Position numbers and translations under genes: made by a program
Notes under the pieces: generated by a model
What the model was told of the DNA's origin: nothing
Databases searched by the model: none
The model's input: only the letters and a program-made list of their open reading frames with translations
In this document: positions 8,860 through 16,906 of the stretch, one piece after another
How positions within the stretch are numbered: position 1 is the first letter of the stretch
How the letters are laid out: every line of letters starts with the position of its first letter
Source of the DNA: Pseudomonas sp. Au-Pse12
Lineage (GTDB): Bacteria > Pseudomonadota > Gammaproteobacteria > Pseudomonadales > Pseudomonadaceae
DNA: 64,000 nucleotides
Reading direction: 5' to 3'
NCBI RefSeq assembly: GCF_021341665.1
Contig: NZ_JAJTTH010000004.1
Location: 186,001-250,000, forward strand

Positions 8860-9489
8860 TCAGGCGTGCTCCGGGGCCAGGGCCAGCAGCGCGGCGCGGC
8901 TGCGTTCGAGGAAGTGTTCCTTGCTTTCGTCGGCTTCCAGGGTCAGCGGCGCGCCGAAACTGGTGGTGCACAGCAGGGGCAGGGGCAGGAAGCGGCCCTT
9001 GGGCATGACCCGGTTGAGGTTGGCGATCCACACCGGAATCACTTCCACCTGTGGATAACGCTTGGCCAGGTGGTAGATCCCGCTCTTGAAGGGCAGCAGG
9101 CCATCGTCGGGGTTGCGCGTGCCTTCCGGGAAGATGATCAGCGAGTCGCCGTTCTCCAGGGCGTCGAGCATCGGTTGCAGCGGATTGTTATCCACAGCCT
9201 CCTTGCGCTCGCGGTCGATCAGCACGCCGTTGAACACCCGGTTGATGATGTAGCGGCGCAAGCTGCTTTTCTGCCAGTAGTCGGCGCCGGCCACCGGCCG
9301 GGTCAGTTTGCGCAGGGCCGGCGGCAGCGAGGCCCAGAGCAGCACGAAGTCGCCGTGGCTGCTGTGGTTGGCGAAGTAGATCCGTTGCACCGCGCGCGGC
9401 GCCGAACCCAGCCACAGGCTGCGGGCGCCGGTGATGCTACGGGCGGCGGAGGTGATGAGACTGGCGACCAGGGGTTCGAACATGGGCAT
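8860..9489 (-). CDS. PlsC-like 1-acyl-glycerol-3-phosphate acyltransferase
   Basis: A 209-residue acyltransferase of the PlsC/AGPAT family. The catalytic H-x4-D motif is in N-H-S-S-H-G-D at about residues 42-48, and the acceptor-binding F-P-E-G-T-R-N motif is near 120. The expected reaction is acylation of lysophosphatidate to phosphatidate on the inner membrane, directly feeding the CdsA-like enzyme encoded next. The gene is spaced one base from that downstream gene and three from the upstream membrane protein, so all are one transcript. Confidence 0.93.
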   Translation of the reverse strand: MPMFEPLVASLITSAARSITGARSLWLGSAPRAVQRIYFANHSSHGDFVLLWASLPPALRKLTRPVAGADYWQKSSLRRYIINRVFNGVLIDRERKEAVDNNPLQPMLDALENGDSLIIFPEGTRNPDDGLLPFKSGIYHLAKRYPQVEVIPVWIANLNRVMPKGRFLPLPLLCTTSFGAPLTLEADESKEHFLERSRAALLALAPEHA

Positions 9490-9492
9490 TCC

Positions 9493-9948
9493 TTATCCGG
9501 CAAAGGTCAGCCACGGGCTGACCAGGATCACGCTCACTATCACCAGCACTTGCGCCGCCAGCAGCAATGCCTGACGGCGCAGCAGGCCAAGGGCCCCACG
9601 GCTGCGTTGGTCCCAGGGCCGGCCGGCGCCTTGCGCCGGTTGCAGACCGAGGGCGTTCAGGGCCTGGTCCATGGCCTGGGTGCTGTGTTCCAGGGACGCC
9701 GGAGCGTCGGCCACGCGCTGGAACAGGTCGGCGTCGAAGGTCACCCGCAGCGCCAGGTATTTTTCCACCAGCCCCAGCAGCACCAGGGCCAGGCTGAGGA
9801 ACAAGCCCCCCAGAGTGACGCTGGCCAGCAGGTACTGGCCCAGGCCATACAACGCACCGAGCAGGGTCAGGCCTGTGGATAACTGATCCAGGGCACGGCC
9901 CCGGCGCAGCAGGCTGGCCACGCTGTAGAGCTGCATTTCAGTGGACAT
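9493..9948 (-). CDS. Small inner-membrane protein of the lipid operon, unknown function
   Basis: A 151-residue protein with two hydrophobic stretches at about residues 24-62 (long enough for two helices) and one near the C-terminus (A-Q-V-L-V-I-V-S-V-I-L). No motif is recognised. It overlaps the upstream phosphatase gene by 11 bp and precedes the acyltransferase by 3 bp, so it is clearly part of the operon. A scaffold or accessory role to the membrane enzymes is only a guess. Confidence 0.8.
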   Translation of the reverse strand: MSTEMQLYSVASLLRRGRALDQLSTGLTLLGALYGLGQYLLASVTLGGLFLSLALVLLGLVEKYLALRVTFDADLFQRVADAPASLEHSTQAMDQALNALGLQPAQGAGRPWDQRSRGALGLLRRQALLLAAQVLVIVSVILVSPWLTFAG

Positions 9949-11284
9949 GGGCCAGGCTCCCGGCGCCGCTCAGTGTTTCCAGCGCCTGACGGTGGGCCGG
10001 GTGCAGGACGATCTGCGGGCGTGCCCGCTGGATCTGCACGATAGCCGCATCCATGGTCGCCGCCCGGCCGCTGTGCAGCAGCCAGGCGGCAATCGCCGTG
10101 GCGCTGCGCGAGTAACCGAGGGCGCAGCACACCAGCAGCGGGCCTTGCTGGCGCAAGCGTTCAATGGCTTGCGCCGCCGCCAGGCACTGCTCGGGGCTGG
10201 GGGCACACAGGTCCAGGACCGGCAGGCTCTGGTAAGCCTGTAGCCCGCGGCTGTCCAGGGGCAACTCGGCGCACAGGTCGAGCACCGCGCCGAATGGGCT
10301 GTGCTTGAGCTGTGCCGCGCTCGGCAGGCGGCCGAGCCAGACGTTATCCACAATCTGCACCGGCTGTGGATGGTTTTTTGTCCACAGCCGCGAATTGATC
10401 CAGGCCGCCGCCAGGTAAGGGGCCAGCAACCAGCGTGCGGCCGGGCTCAGGCTGCCGTCCTGGCGCTTCTGGAAACCCGCGGCACCGAGCAGGGCGTAGT
10501 TCAAGGCCACCAGCAACAACGCCACGGCGGGCCAGATCAGCCACAGTGCGGTGCCGCCAGCGCAGGCTGCCCCGGCGAACAGCAGCGCGCCCAGGCCATA
10601 GCGCCAGGCCAGTTGGCGCCGTTTCGGTTCACGGCTCAAGCGCGCGCTGAACAGCGGGCTGGGGCGGTCCAGCGGCCACAGCCAGACGCACAGCCAGCCG
10701 GCCAGGGCGCCGGTCGGCACATCGACAAAGTGGTGTTGATAAGTGGTCAGCACCGACACCCCGATCAAGCCGAACCAGCCATGCACCAGCCAGCGCCAGA
10801 AGCCCTGGGTATGCCGGGCGTAGCAGACCCAGAGCACCACCAGCAGGGCAATGTGCAGTGACGGCGCCTGGTTGAAGGGCTTGTCGAAGCCGGCCAGCAC
10901 TTCGAACAGCCAGCCGAACACCCCGTCCAGTTCCGGCCGGGGGAAGGTGAAGCGCAGCGGCCAGAGCAGGAAGCAACTGACCGCGATCAGCTGGGCGGTC
11001 AGCAGGCGCAGGGCGTGGCGCTTGAGCTCGTCACGGCTGCGCGGCAGCAGCAGGGAGAAGCCGTAGAGCAGGTCGATGGACCAGTAGGGGACGATGGTCC
11101 AGGCCCAGAACGGCATGTGCCGCTCCCAGTCGAAGACCAGGCTGCCGACGTCGTCGCGCTGGGCGGTGACCCAGGTGGCGAAGCCGTAGGTGCTGAAGAA
11201 CAGCGGCGCCAGCAACAGCAGCCAGAGCACCGCCGGTTTCAGCAGGCCCGGCTCCCGCGCCGGCAAGGCGCCTGTGCTCATCAT
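9938..11284 (-). CDS. PAP2-like / dual-specificity phosphatase fusion (YnbD-like)
   Basis: A 448-residue membrane protein. The N-terminal two thirds has several membrane segments with PAP2-like features (P-S-L-H-I-A near residue 145 and a later Y-Q-H-H-F-V-D-V-P-T segment), the pattern of lipid-phosphate phosphatases. The C-terminal 130 residues contain C-C-A-L-G-Y-S-R-S-A, a C-x5-R phosphatase loop of dual-specificity or tyrosine-type phosphatases. The start at 11284 overlaps the stop of the upstream hydrolase/methyltransferase in an ATGA arrangement. It is probably responsible for removing phosphate from a lipid intermediate, for example a phosphatidylglycerol-phosphate-like product. The fusion matches E. 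coli YnbD. Confidence 0.88.
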   Translation of the reverse strand: MMSTGALPAREPGLLKPAVLWLLLLAPLFFSTYGFATWVTAQRDDVGSLVFDWERHMPFWAWTIVPYWSIDLLYGFSLLLPRSRDELKRHALRLLTAQLIAVSCFLLWPLRFTFPRPELDGVFGWLFEVLAGFDKPFNQAPSLHIALLVVLWVCYARHTQGFWRWLVHGWFGLIGVSVLTTYQHHFVDVPTGALAGWLCVWLWPLDRPSPLFSARLSREPKRRQLAWRYGLGALLFAGAACAGGTALWLIWPAVALLLVALNYALLGAAGFQKRQDGSLSPAARWLLAPYLAAAWINSRLWTKNHPQPVQIVDNVWLGRLPSAAQLKHSPFGAVLDLCAELPLDSRGLQAYQSLPVLDLCAPSPEQCLAAAQAIERLRQQGPLLVCCALGYSRSATAIAAWLLHSGRAATMDAAIVQIQRARPQIVLHPAHRQALETLSGAGSLAHVH

Positions 11285-13038
11285 TGCACCCGTTGCGCCA
11301 GGGACACGCTGAAGATCCCCCATTCATCCACGCGCATGGTGACCTTGCGAAAGCCCGCGGCTTCCACCAATTGGTCCATTTCCGCCTGGGTGCGGCGGCG
11401 CATGACCCAGGCCTGGCCTTCGCGGTGGCTGGTCAGGGCACGGGCGATCAGCTCCAGCTGCGGGTGCCACGGCTGGCCGGTGTACACCAGGTAGCCACCG
11501 GGTTCCACGGCGCTGGCCAGGCCGGCCAGGGAGCCGCCGACCATCTGGTTGTCGGCGAACAACTCGTACAACCCGGACACCACCGCCAGGGTCGGCTTGG
11601 GATCGAGGGCGGCAAGGTCCTCGCGGTCGAAGGCGTTGCCTTTGACGAAGCGCGCGATGTCCCCCAGGCCCTTCTCCTGGATCAGGGCACTGCCGTCGCG
11701 CACGTTGATGTCGCTGTAGTCGCGCAGCAGGATCGATTCCGGCAGCGGGCTGACCCCTTGCAGCGCTTCGAGGATGTAGCGGCCGTGGCCGGCGGCGATG
11801 TCGACGATGCGCACGTCGCTTTGCTGTTCACGGAGTTTTTCCATGGCCAGGCGCAGCAGTTCTTCCACGTGCAGCTTGCGCTGGCGGATGCCGCGCCAGC
11901 CGATGGAATTCAGGTAGTTCTGGTCGATCATCCGGCCCAGGGCGGAATGCCCGGTGGGCGTGTTGCGGTAGACGTAGTCCAGGGTGCTGCCGGAGTCGAA
12001 GCCGGTGTCGAAGCCCAGCTTGACCCCCGCCGACAGCTGGCTGCCCAGGCGCATGCTGGCGCGGGTGGCGCGCCAGTACAGGTCACGCGGCGAGTTGTGC
12101 GGCAGCGGCGCGGCCAGGGCTTCGGATTCGGCGCAGGTGACGCCCAGGCGGTCGGCGTCCAGCAGGGCAGGGCGGTTCAGCGGGCGCGCGAAGTTCTGCA
12201 GGATGAAGCGGCGGATGCTGGCCACGGCCGGGGCGCGGTTCTTTTCCCCCAGGGTGTCGTGGAAGAAGCCAGGGAGGATGTGCTTTTCCTTGTGCAGGCT
12301 GCCCAGGCGCTCGAAGAACTGCTCCTGGGGCTTGCGGTGCACCACGAAGTCCGAGCCGGAGATCAGCACTTGGGTTGGCACCTGGATCGCCTGGGCGTCG
12401 GCCACCACCCGGTCTGCCGCTTCATACAGGCCCAGCAGCACGTTGACCGAGATCGCCTTGGTGATCAGCGGGTCGGCGTCGTAGCTGCGCACGCGTTCCG
12501 GGTCGTGGCTCAAGAAGCGCGCCTTGACGTAGCTGTTGACGAAGAAGTTGCCGCGAAAACGCCGCATCAGCGCCAGGCCGGGGCGCGCGAAGGGCACGTA
12601 CAGCTTGACCTTGAACGCCGGCGAGGCCAGCACCAGGGAGCGGATGCGCGGCGCGTAGTCATGCACCCAGGTGGACGCGATCACCGCGCCGACGCTCTGC
12701 GCCACCACGGCGATGTTTTCCTCGGCAATCCCGTGGGCGCTGCCCAGGTGGTCACAGAAGGTCTGCACGTCGCGCACGCTGGTGGCGAAGCTCGGGCTGT
12801 CGCCGCGGTCACCCGGGGATTGGCCGTGGCCGCGGGCGTCCCAGGCGAAGAAGTCGACCTGCGGCAGGTTCAGCTCGTCCACCAGGTGGGCAATGCGCCC
12901 GGAGTGTTCGTGCCCGCGGTGGAACAGCATCACCGCTTGACGCGGTTCGCCGGGGGCCACTTCGGTGGCTGGCCAGTGGCGGTAAAACAGTTCGACGCCG
13001 TCATGGGTCCGGAACGTCTGGTGTTGAGCGTCGCGCAT
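11281..13038 (-). CDS. Bifunctional alpha/beta hydrolase / class I SAM methyltransferase (YnbC-like)
   Basis: A 585-residue fusion. Residues about 5-290 form an alpha/beta hydrolase of the monoacylglycerol-lipase type: W-D-A-R-G-H-G near 70, nucleophile region V-A-Q-S-V-G-A near 112, and catalytic His in G-F-F-H-D-T-L near 260. Residues about 340-585 form a methyltransferase with V-D-I-A-A-G-H-G-R-Y for SAM binding. The second ATG at 13038 is preferred because AAGGA lies seven bases before it, while the ATG at 13044 overlaps that site. The gene lies between the CDP-alcohol transferase and the phosphatase in an operon with the same domain set as E. coli ynbABCD. Its lipid substrate is unknown. 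Confidence 0.9.
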   Translation of the reverse strand: MRDAQHQTFRTHDGVELFYRHWPATEVAPGEPRQAVMLFHRGHEHSGRIAHLVDELNLPQVDFFAWDARGHGQSPGDRGDSPSFATSVRDVQTFCDHLGSAHGIAEENIAVVAQSVGAVIASTWVHDYAPRIRSLVLASPAFKVKLYVPFARPGLALMRRFRGNFFVNSYVKARFLSHDPERVRSYDADPLITKAISVNVLLGLYEAADRVVADAQAIQVPTQVLISGSDFVVHRKPQEQFFERLGSLHKEKHILPGFFHDTLGEKNRAPAVASIRRFILQNFARPLNRPALLDADRLGVTCAESEALAAPLPHNSPRDLYWRATRASMRLGSQLSAGVKLGFDTGFDSGSTLDYVYRNTPTGHSALGRMIDQNYLNSIGWRGIRQRKLHVEELLRLAMEKLREQQSDVRIVDIAAGHGRYILEALQGVSPLPESILLRDYSDINVRDGSALIQEKGLGDIARFVKGNAFDREDLAALDPKPTLAVVSGLYELFADNQMVGGSLAGLASAVEPGGYLVYTGQPWHPQLELIARALTSHREGQAWVMRRRTQAEMDQLVEAAGFRKVTMRVDEWGIFSVSLAQRVQ

Positions 13039-13048
13039 TGCCATTTCC

Positions 13049-13672
13049 TTATGCAGAGGGAGCGTTGTGCTGAACTTCTTTGAGGCCCTGGCGGACCCGA
13101 TTGATCAGGGTGTAGACCAGCAGCGCGGCGACCAGTGCCAGCACTGCGTTGATCCACAGGGCGCCAAGCCAGCCCAGGGCGATGCCGGTGGCCAACACGC
13201 CGAGGATGAAGGCGCGGTCGCTCTTGCCCATGGGGCCGTCGTAGCGCCGTGACGCACCGACCATCGGCCCGAGTACCCCGGCGTATTCGCTGAACAGCGC
13301 CAACAGGGTCACGGCCAGCACCAGCAGCAGGCTGACGCCCGGGAGCAGGGCGAAAGGCAGGATCAGTGCGCTGTCGGCGACCACGTCGCAGAGTTCGTTG
13401 AGGTAGGCGCCCAGGCGCGACTGCTGGCCGAATTCCCGGGCCAGCATGCCGTCGATGGCATTGAGCGCCATGCGCAGGATCATCCACAGCGGAATCAGGG
13501 CGAACAGCCAGGTGTGGCTGGCGAACAAGGCGATGACGGTGCCGACCAGGAGTGAGACGACGGCGGCCAGTACGGTGATCTGGTTAGCCGTGGTGCCGTT
13601 GTCGTACAGGCGCTGCACCAACGGCCGCAGCAAGTTCTGAAAGCGCGGTTTGAGCTGGTAAATCGAGAGCAT
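13049..13672 (-). CDS. CDP-alcohol phosphatidyltransferase (YnbA-like)
   Basis: A 207-residue membrane enzyme, first gene of the lipid operon. The CDP-alcohol phosphatidyltransferase signature (D-G-x2-A-R-x8-G-x3-D-x3-D in canonical members) is visible as D-G-M-L-A-R-E-F-G then G-A-Y-L-N-E-L-C-D-V-V-A-D at about residues 75-105. It would exchange CMP on CDP-diacylglycerol for an alcohol, giving a phosphatidyl-alcohol. The alcohol is not known; glycerol-3-phosphate or an inositol-like polyol are both possible. ATG at 13672 is chosen because the protein then starts at M-L-S-I-Y-Q-L-K-P; AAGGA lies 11 bases upstream. Confidence 0.92.
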   Translation of the reverse strand: MLSIYQLKPRFQNLLRPLVQRLYDNGTTANQITVLAAVVSLLVGTVIALFASHTWLFALIPLWMILRMALNAIDGMLAREFGQQSRLGAYLNELCDVVADSALILPFALLPGVSLLLVLAVTLLALFSEYAGVLGPMVGASRRYDGPMGKSDRAFILGVLATGIALGWLGALWINAVLALVAALLVYTLINRVRQGLKEVQHNAPSA

Positions 13673-13916
13673 GATGGGACGGTTCCTTGTCGCACGCGGT
13701 GAGCAGGGCTGGATTATTGCCACAAATGCCAGGGGGCTGACATCAGAAGTTTCTTCATGACCAAACAGCTGTCTCTGTGTTTACGACGCACGTCACAGAT
13801 GAAAAGGCATGGCATGCGACAAAAATTTCACCCGATGGGTTATACAGTAACGAATTGTTTCGATTTTCTTCGGCCCGGAGTTTATCCACAGGGCCGGACC
13901 AGAGCGGCGGGGTGGT

Positions 13917-15869
13917 ATGCAAGTCGATCTTGAGGCGCAGGGTGGCGAAGTGGCCGCCTTGCCACGGTTTCAGCAGGCGGCGTCGCATGCCGCGCGTTTG
14001 CAGCGTTGGGGCGCCGTGTTGCTCGGTTTGGCGGTGCTGGGCCTGGTGGCGGCGGTGTTTGTCGACCTGTTCGCCGCGCTGACGATCTGGCCGGCGGTGC
14101 TGGTGAACCTGTCCTGTGCCTTGCTGGTGGCGGTGGCCGGGCTGCAATCGGCCTGCTGGGTCAGCCGCTGGCGGGAAGAGGTGATCAATCCGCCAGCGAT
14201 GGCCGTGCCCGAGGCCGGGGCTGGCCCCGAGCCGCCCCAGGGCCGGCTGGCGGCCACGCTGGCCCTGCGCTGGCAGCGCTTGTTGCAGCAGATCGGCGCG
14301 CCGACCCTGTGGCTCGCCGGCTGGTCGCTGCTGATCCTGTACAGCGTGGTGCAGGTGTTCAACCTGTCGTTGCCCGCCAGCGCCCTGGGCCTGAGTGCCA
14401 GCGTGGCGGCGGTGCTGGTGCTGCTGTTGGCGTTTGCCCTGCTGGTGCTGGAACGCCAACTGGCCCAGGAGCCTCCCGGGGAGTGGCCGGAAGCCGGCGC
14501 CCTGGCGCAGCTGTTGCGGGTGGCCATTGTGTGCCTGCTGGTCGCGGCGCTGTGCTTGCTGTTCAGCAGCGACGGGGCCTTGTGGCCGGTGCGGCTGGCG
14601 GTGTTGATGGGGTTGCTGCCGGCGCTGGTGGCTGGCGAGTTGCTGTTGCGGGCGCTGCTGTCGTTGTTCAGCCCGCAGCGCGAGCAGCTGGAACCACGCC
14701 TGCTGGCCCACAGTTTTGTCGCCGATATGCTGCGTTGGCCGCCCCAGCCGTTGCTCAGCTTGCAGCATGAATTGCACAACCGGTTCGGCATCGACCTGCG
14801 GCAGATCTGGGCCTTTGCCTACATGCGTCGGGCGTTCTTGCCGGTGTTGCTGGTGGTGCTGGCGGTGGGGTGGCTGTTGACCGGTGTTCATGAACTTTCG
14901 ATGCAGAGTCGCGGTATTTACGAGCGTTTTGGCAAGCCGGTGGAAGTCTTTGGCCCGGGCCTGCATGTGGGCCTGCCCTGGCCCCTGGGGCGGGTGCTGA
15001 CGGTGGAAAATGGCGTGGTCCATGAGTTGGCCACCAGCGTGGGCGAGAACCCACAGCCGCTCCAGTTGGCACCGGCTGAAGGGCCAGCGCCCGCGATTGC
15101 CAACCGTTTGTGGGACGCCAGCCACGTGAATGACAAATCCCAGGTGATCGCCAGCGGCGACGCCCAGCAGCAGAGCTTTCAGATCGTCAACATGGATGTG
15201 CGCTTCGTCTACCGCATCGGCCTGGGTGACGCTGCAGCATTGGCCGCCACGTACAACAGCAGCGACGTACCGACGCTGATCCGCAGCACCGCGAGCCGGG
15301 TGCTGGTGCACGACTTCGCTGCACGCACCCTCGACGGCCTGCTGGGGCAGGACCGAACCGGGCTGGCCGATGATATCGGCAGGGCGGTGCAGGGTGACCT
15401 GGACCGGCTCGACAGCGGGGTGGAGATTCTCGCCACCGTGGTCGAAGCCATCCATCCACCTGCCGGTGCGGCCAATGCCTACCACGGTGTGCAGGCTGCG
15501 CAGATTGGCGCCCAGGCGCTGATTTCCCGGGAACGCGGGGCGGCGGCCGAGCAGACCAACCAGGCGCAATTGCAAGCCAGCATCGCCAGCGACCAGGCCC
15601 GGGCCGATGCGCGTGAAGTGCAGGCTGCGGCCCAGGCCGCCGACCTGCGGTTTGCCGCCGAGCAGCAGGCCTACGCCAGCGCGGGGCAGGCCTTCGTTCT
15701 GGAGCACTACCTGAGCCAACTGAGCCTGGGCCTGAGCCAGGCCAAATTGCTGATTCTTGATCATCGTCTGGGCGGCGACAGCGCGCCGACCCTCGACCTG
15801 CGTACGTTCACCTTACCGGCCGACCCTTCGGCGCCGCGTAAAGCCGCTCAGCCAGGAGCCGTCCATTGA
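13917..15869 (+). CDS. SPFH/Band 7 protein with an N-terminal multi-pass region (HflK-like)
   Basis: A 650-residue membrane protein. The first about 300 residues have five or six hydrophobic helices not found in standard HflK. A further helix at about 305-320 precedes the SPFH/Band 7 domain, which starts at Q-S-R-G-I-Y-E-R-F-G-K-P-V and runs to about residue 530, with a coiled-coil, Ala/Gln-rich tail after it. SPFH proteins form large ring or cage assemblies at the inner membrane; HflK/HflC do this around FtsH. It is the first of three SPFH genes that overlap one another and then a P1B-ATPase. It ends in an overlap with the next gene. The functional link to FtsH is not shown here. Confidence 0.88.
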   Translation: MQVDLEAQGGEVAALPRFQQAASHAARLQRWGAVLLGLAVLGLVAAVFVDLFAALTIWPAVLVNLSCALLVAVAGLQSACWVSRWREEVINPPAMAVPEAGAGPEPPQGRLAATLALRWQRLLQQIGAPTLWLAGWSLLILYSVVQVFNLSLPASALGLSASVAAVLVLLLAFALLVLERQLAQEPPGEWPEAGALAQLLRVAIVCLLVAALCLLFSSDGALWPVRLAVLMGLLPALVAGELLLRALLSLFSPQREQLEPRLLAHSFVADMLRWPPQPLLSLQHELHNRFGIDLRQIWAFAYMRRAFLPVLLVVLAVGWLLTGVHELSMQSRGIYERFGKPVEVFGPGLHVGLPWPLGRVLTVENGVVHELATSVGENPQPLQLAPAEGPAPAIANRLWDASHVNDKSQVIASGDAQQQSFQIVNMDVRFVYRIGLGDAAALAATYNSSDVPTLIRSTASRVLVHDFAARTLDGLLGQDRTGLADDIGRAVQGDLDRLDSGVEILATVVEAIHPPAGAANAYHGVQAAQIGAQALISRERGAAAEQTNQAQLQASIASDQARADAREVQAAAQAADLRFAAEQQAYASAGQAFVLEHYLSQLSLGLSQAKLLILDHRLGGDSAPTLDLRTFTLPADPSAPRKAAQPGAVH

Positions 15870-16906
15870 GCCAGTCTTCCCATTCCCACGATCACGCCGG
15901 CCACGACCACGGGCATGGCCATCACCACTCTCACGGGCATCACCACCATCATCACGGCGCACCCGCCGAGGCCGGGCCTTTTCCCTGGCGGCGCATGGGC
16001 TGGGCGGTGCTGCTGGTGCTGTTCGCCGTCGCCGCGGCGAGCCTGGTGCAAGTGCGCTCCGGCGAGGCCACGGTGATCACCCGCTTCGGCAACCCGGCGC
16101 GGGTGTTGCTGGAACCGGGGCTGAACTGGCGCTGGCCGGCGCCTTTCGAGGCGGCGATCCCGGTGGACCTGCGCCTGCGCACCACGTCCAGTGGCCTGCA
16201 GGATGTGGGCACCCGCGACGGTCTGCGCATTATTGTCCAGGCGTATGTGGCCTGGCGGGTCCAGGGTGATCCGGAGCATGTGCAGCGTTTCATGCGCGCG
16301 GTGCAGAACCAGCCGGACGAAGCGGCGCGGCAGATCCGCACCTTTGTCGGCTCGGCCCTGGAAACCACTGCCAGCAGTTTCGACCTGGCCAACCTGGTGA
16401 ACACCGATGCCAGCCAGGTGCGGATCGCCGACTTCGAAGCACAATTGCGCAAGCAGATCGAACAGCAACTGCTTTCCACCTATGGGGTGAGCGTGGTGCA
16501 AGTGGGGGTCGAGCGCCTGACCCTGCCTTCGGTAACCCTGACCGCCACCGTGGATCGCATGCGCGCCGAGCGTGAAACCATCGCCACCGAACGCACCGCC
16601 ATCGGCAAGCGCGAGGCGGCGCAGATCCGTTCTGCCGCGGAGCGCGATGCGCGGATCGTGCAGGCCGATGCCACGGTGAAAGCGGCCGATATCGAGGCGC
16701 AATCCCGGGTCGAAGCGGCGCAGATTTATGGCCGCGCCTACGCCAGTTCGCCGCAGCTGTATAACCTGCTGCGCTCCCTGGACACCCTGGGCACGGTGGT
16801 GACCCCGGGCACCAAACTGATCCTGCGTACCGATGCGGCGCCGTTCCGGGTATTGGTGGATGGCCCGCAGAACCTGCCAGGCAAAGTTTCCGGATCGCAA
16901 CCATGA
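15866..16906 (+). CDS. SPFH/Band 7 protein with histidine-rich N-terminus (HflC-like)
   Basis: A 346-residue protein. It begins at a TTG (15866), placed inside the stop of the upstream gene and seven bases after AGGAG, so translation is coupled. Residues about 6-30 are extremely His-rich (for example H-G-H-H-H-S-H-G-H-H-H-H-H-H-G), a likely metal-binding tract facing the cytoplasm. A single membrane helix follows at about 40-62, then the SPFH domain opening with V-R-S-G-E-A-T-V-I-T-R-F-G. Upstream ATG codons in frame are absent. The His tract plus the downstream P1B-ATPase suggests metal binding, which is inference. Confidence 0.9.
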   Translation: MSQSSHSHDHAGHDHGHGHHHSHGHHHHHHGAPAEAGPFPWRRMGWAVLLVLFAVAAASLVQVRSGEATVITRFGNPARVLLEPGLNWRWPAPFEAAIPVDLRLRTTSSGLQDVGTRDGLRIIVQAYVAWRVQGDPEHVQRFMRAVQNQPDEAARQIRTFVGSALETTASSFDLANLVNTDASQVRIADFEAQLRKQIEQQLLSTYGVSVVQVGVERLTLPSVTLTATVDRMRAERETIATERTAIGKREAAQIRSAAERDARIVQADATVKAADIEAQSRVEAAQIYGRAYASSPQLYNLLRSLDTLGTVVTPGTKLILRTDAAPFRVLVDGPQNLPGKVSGSQP

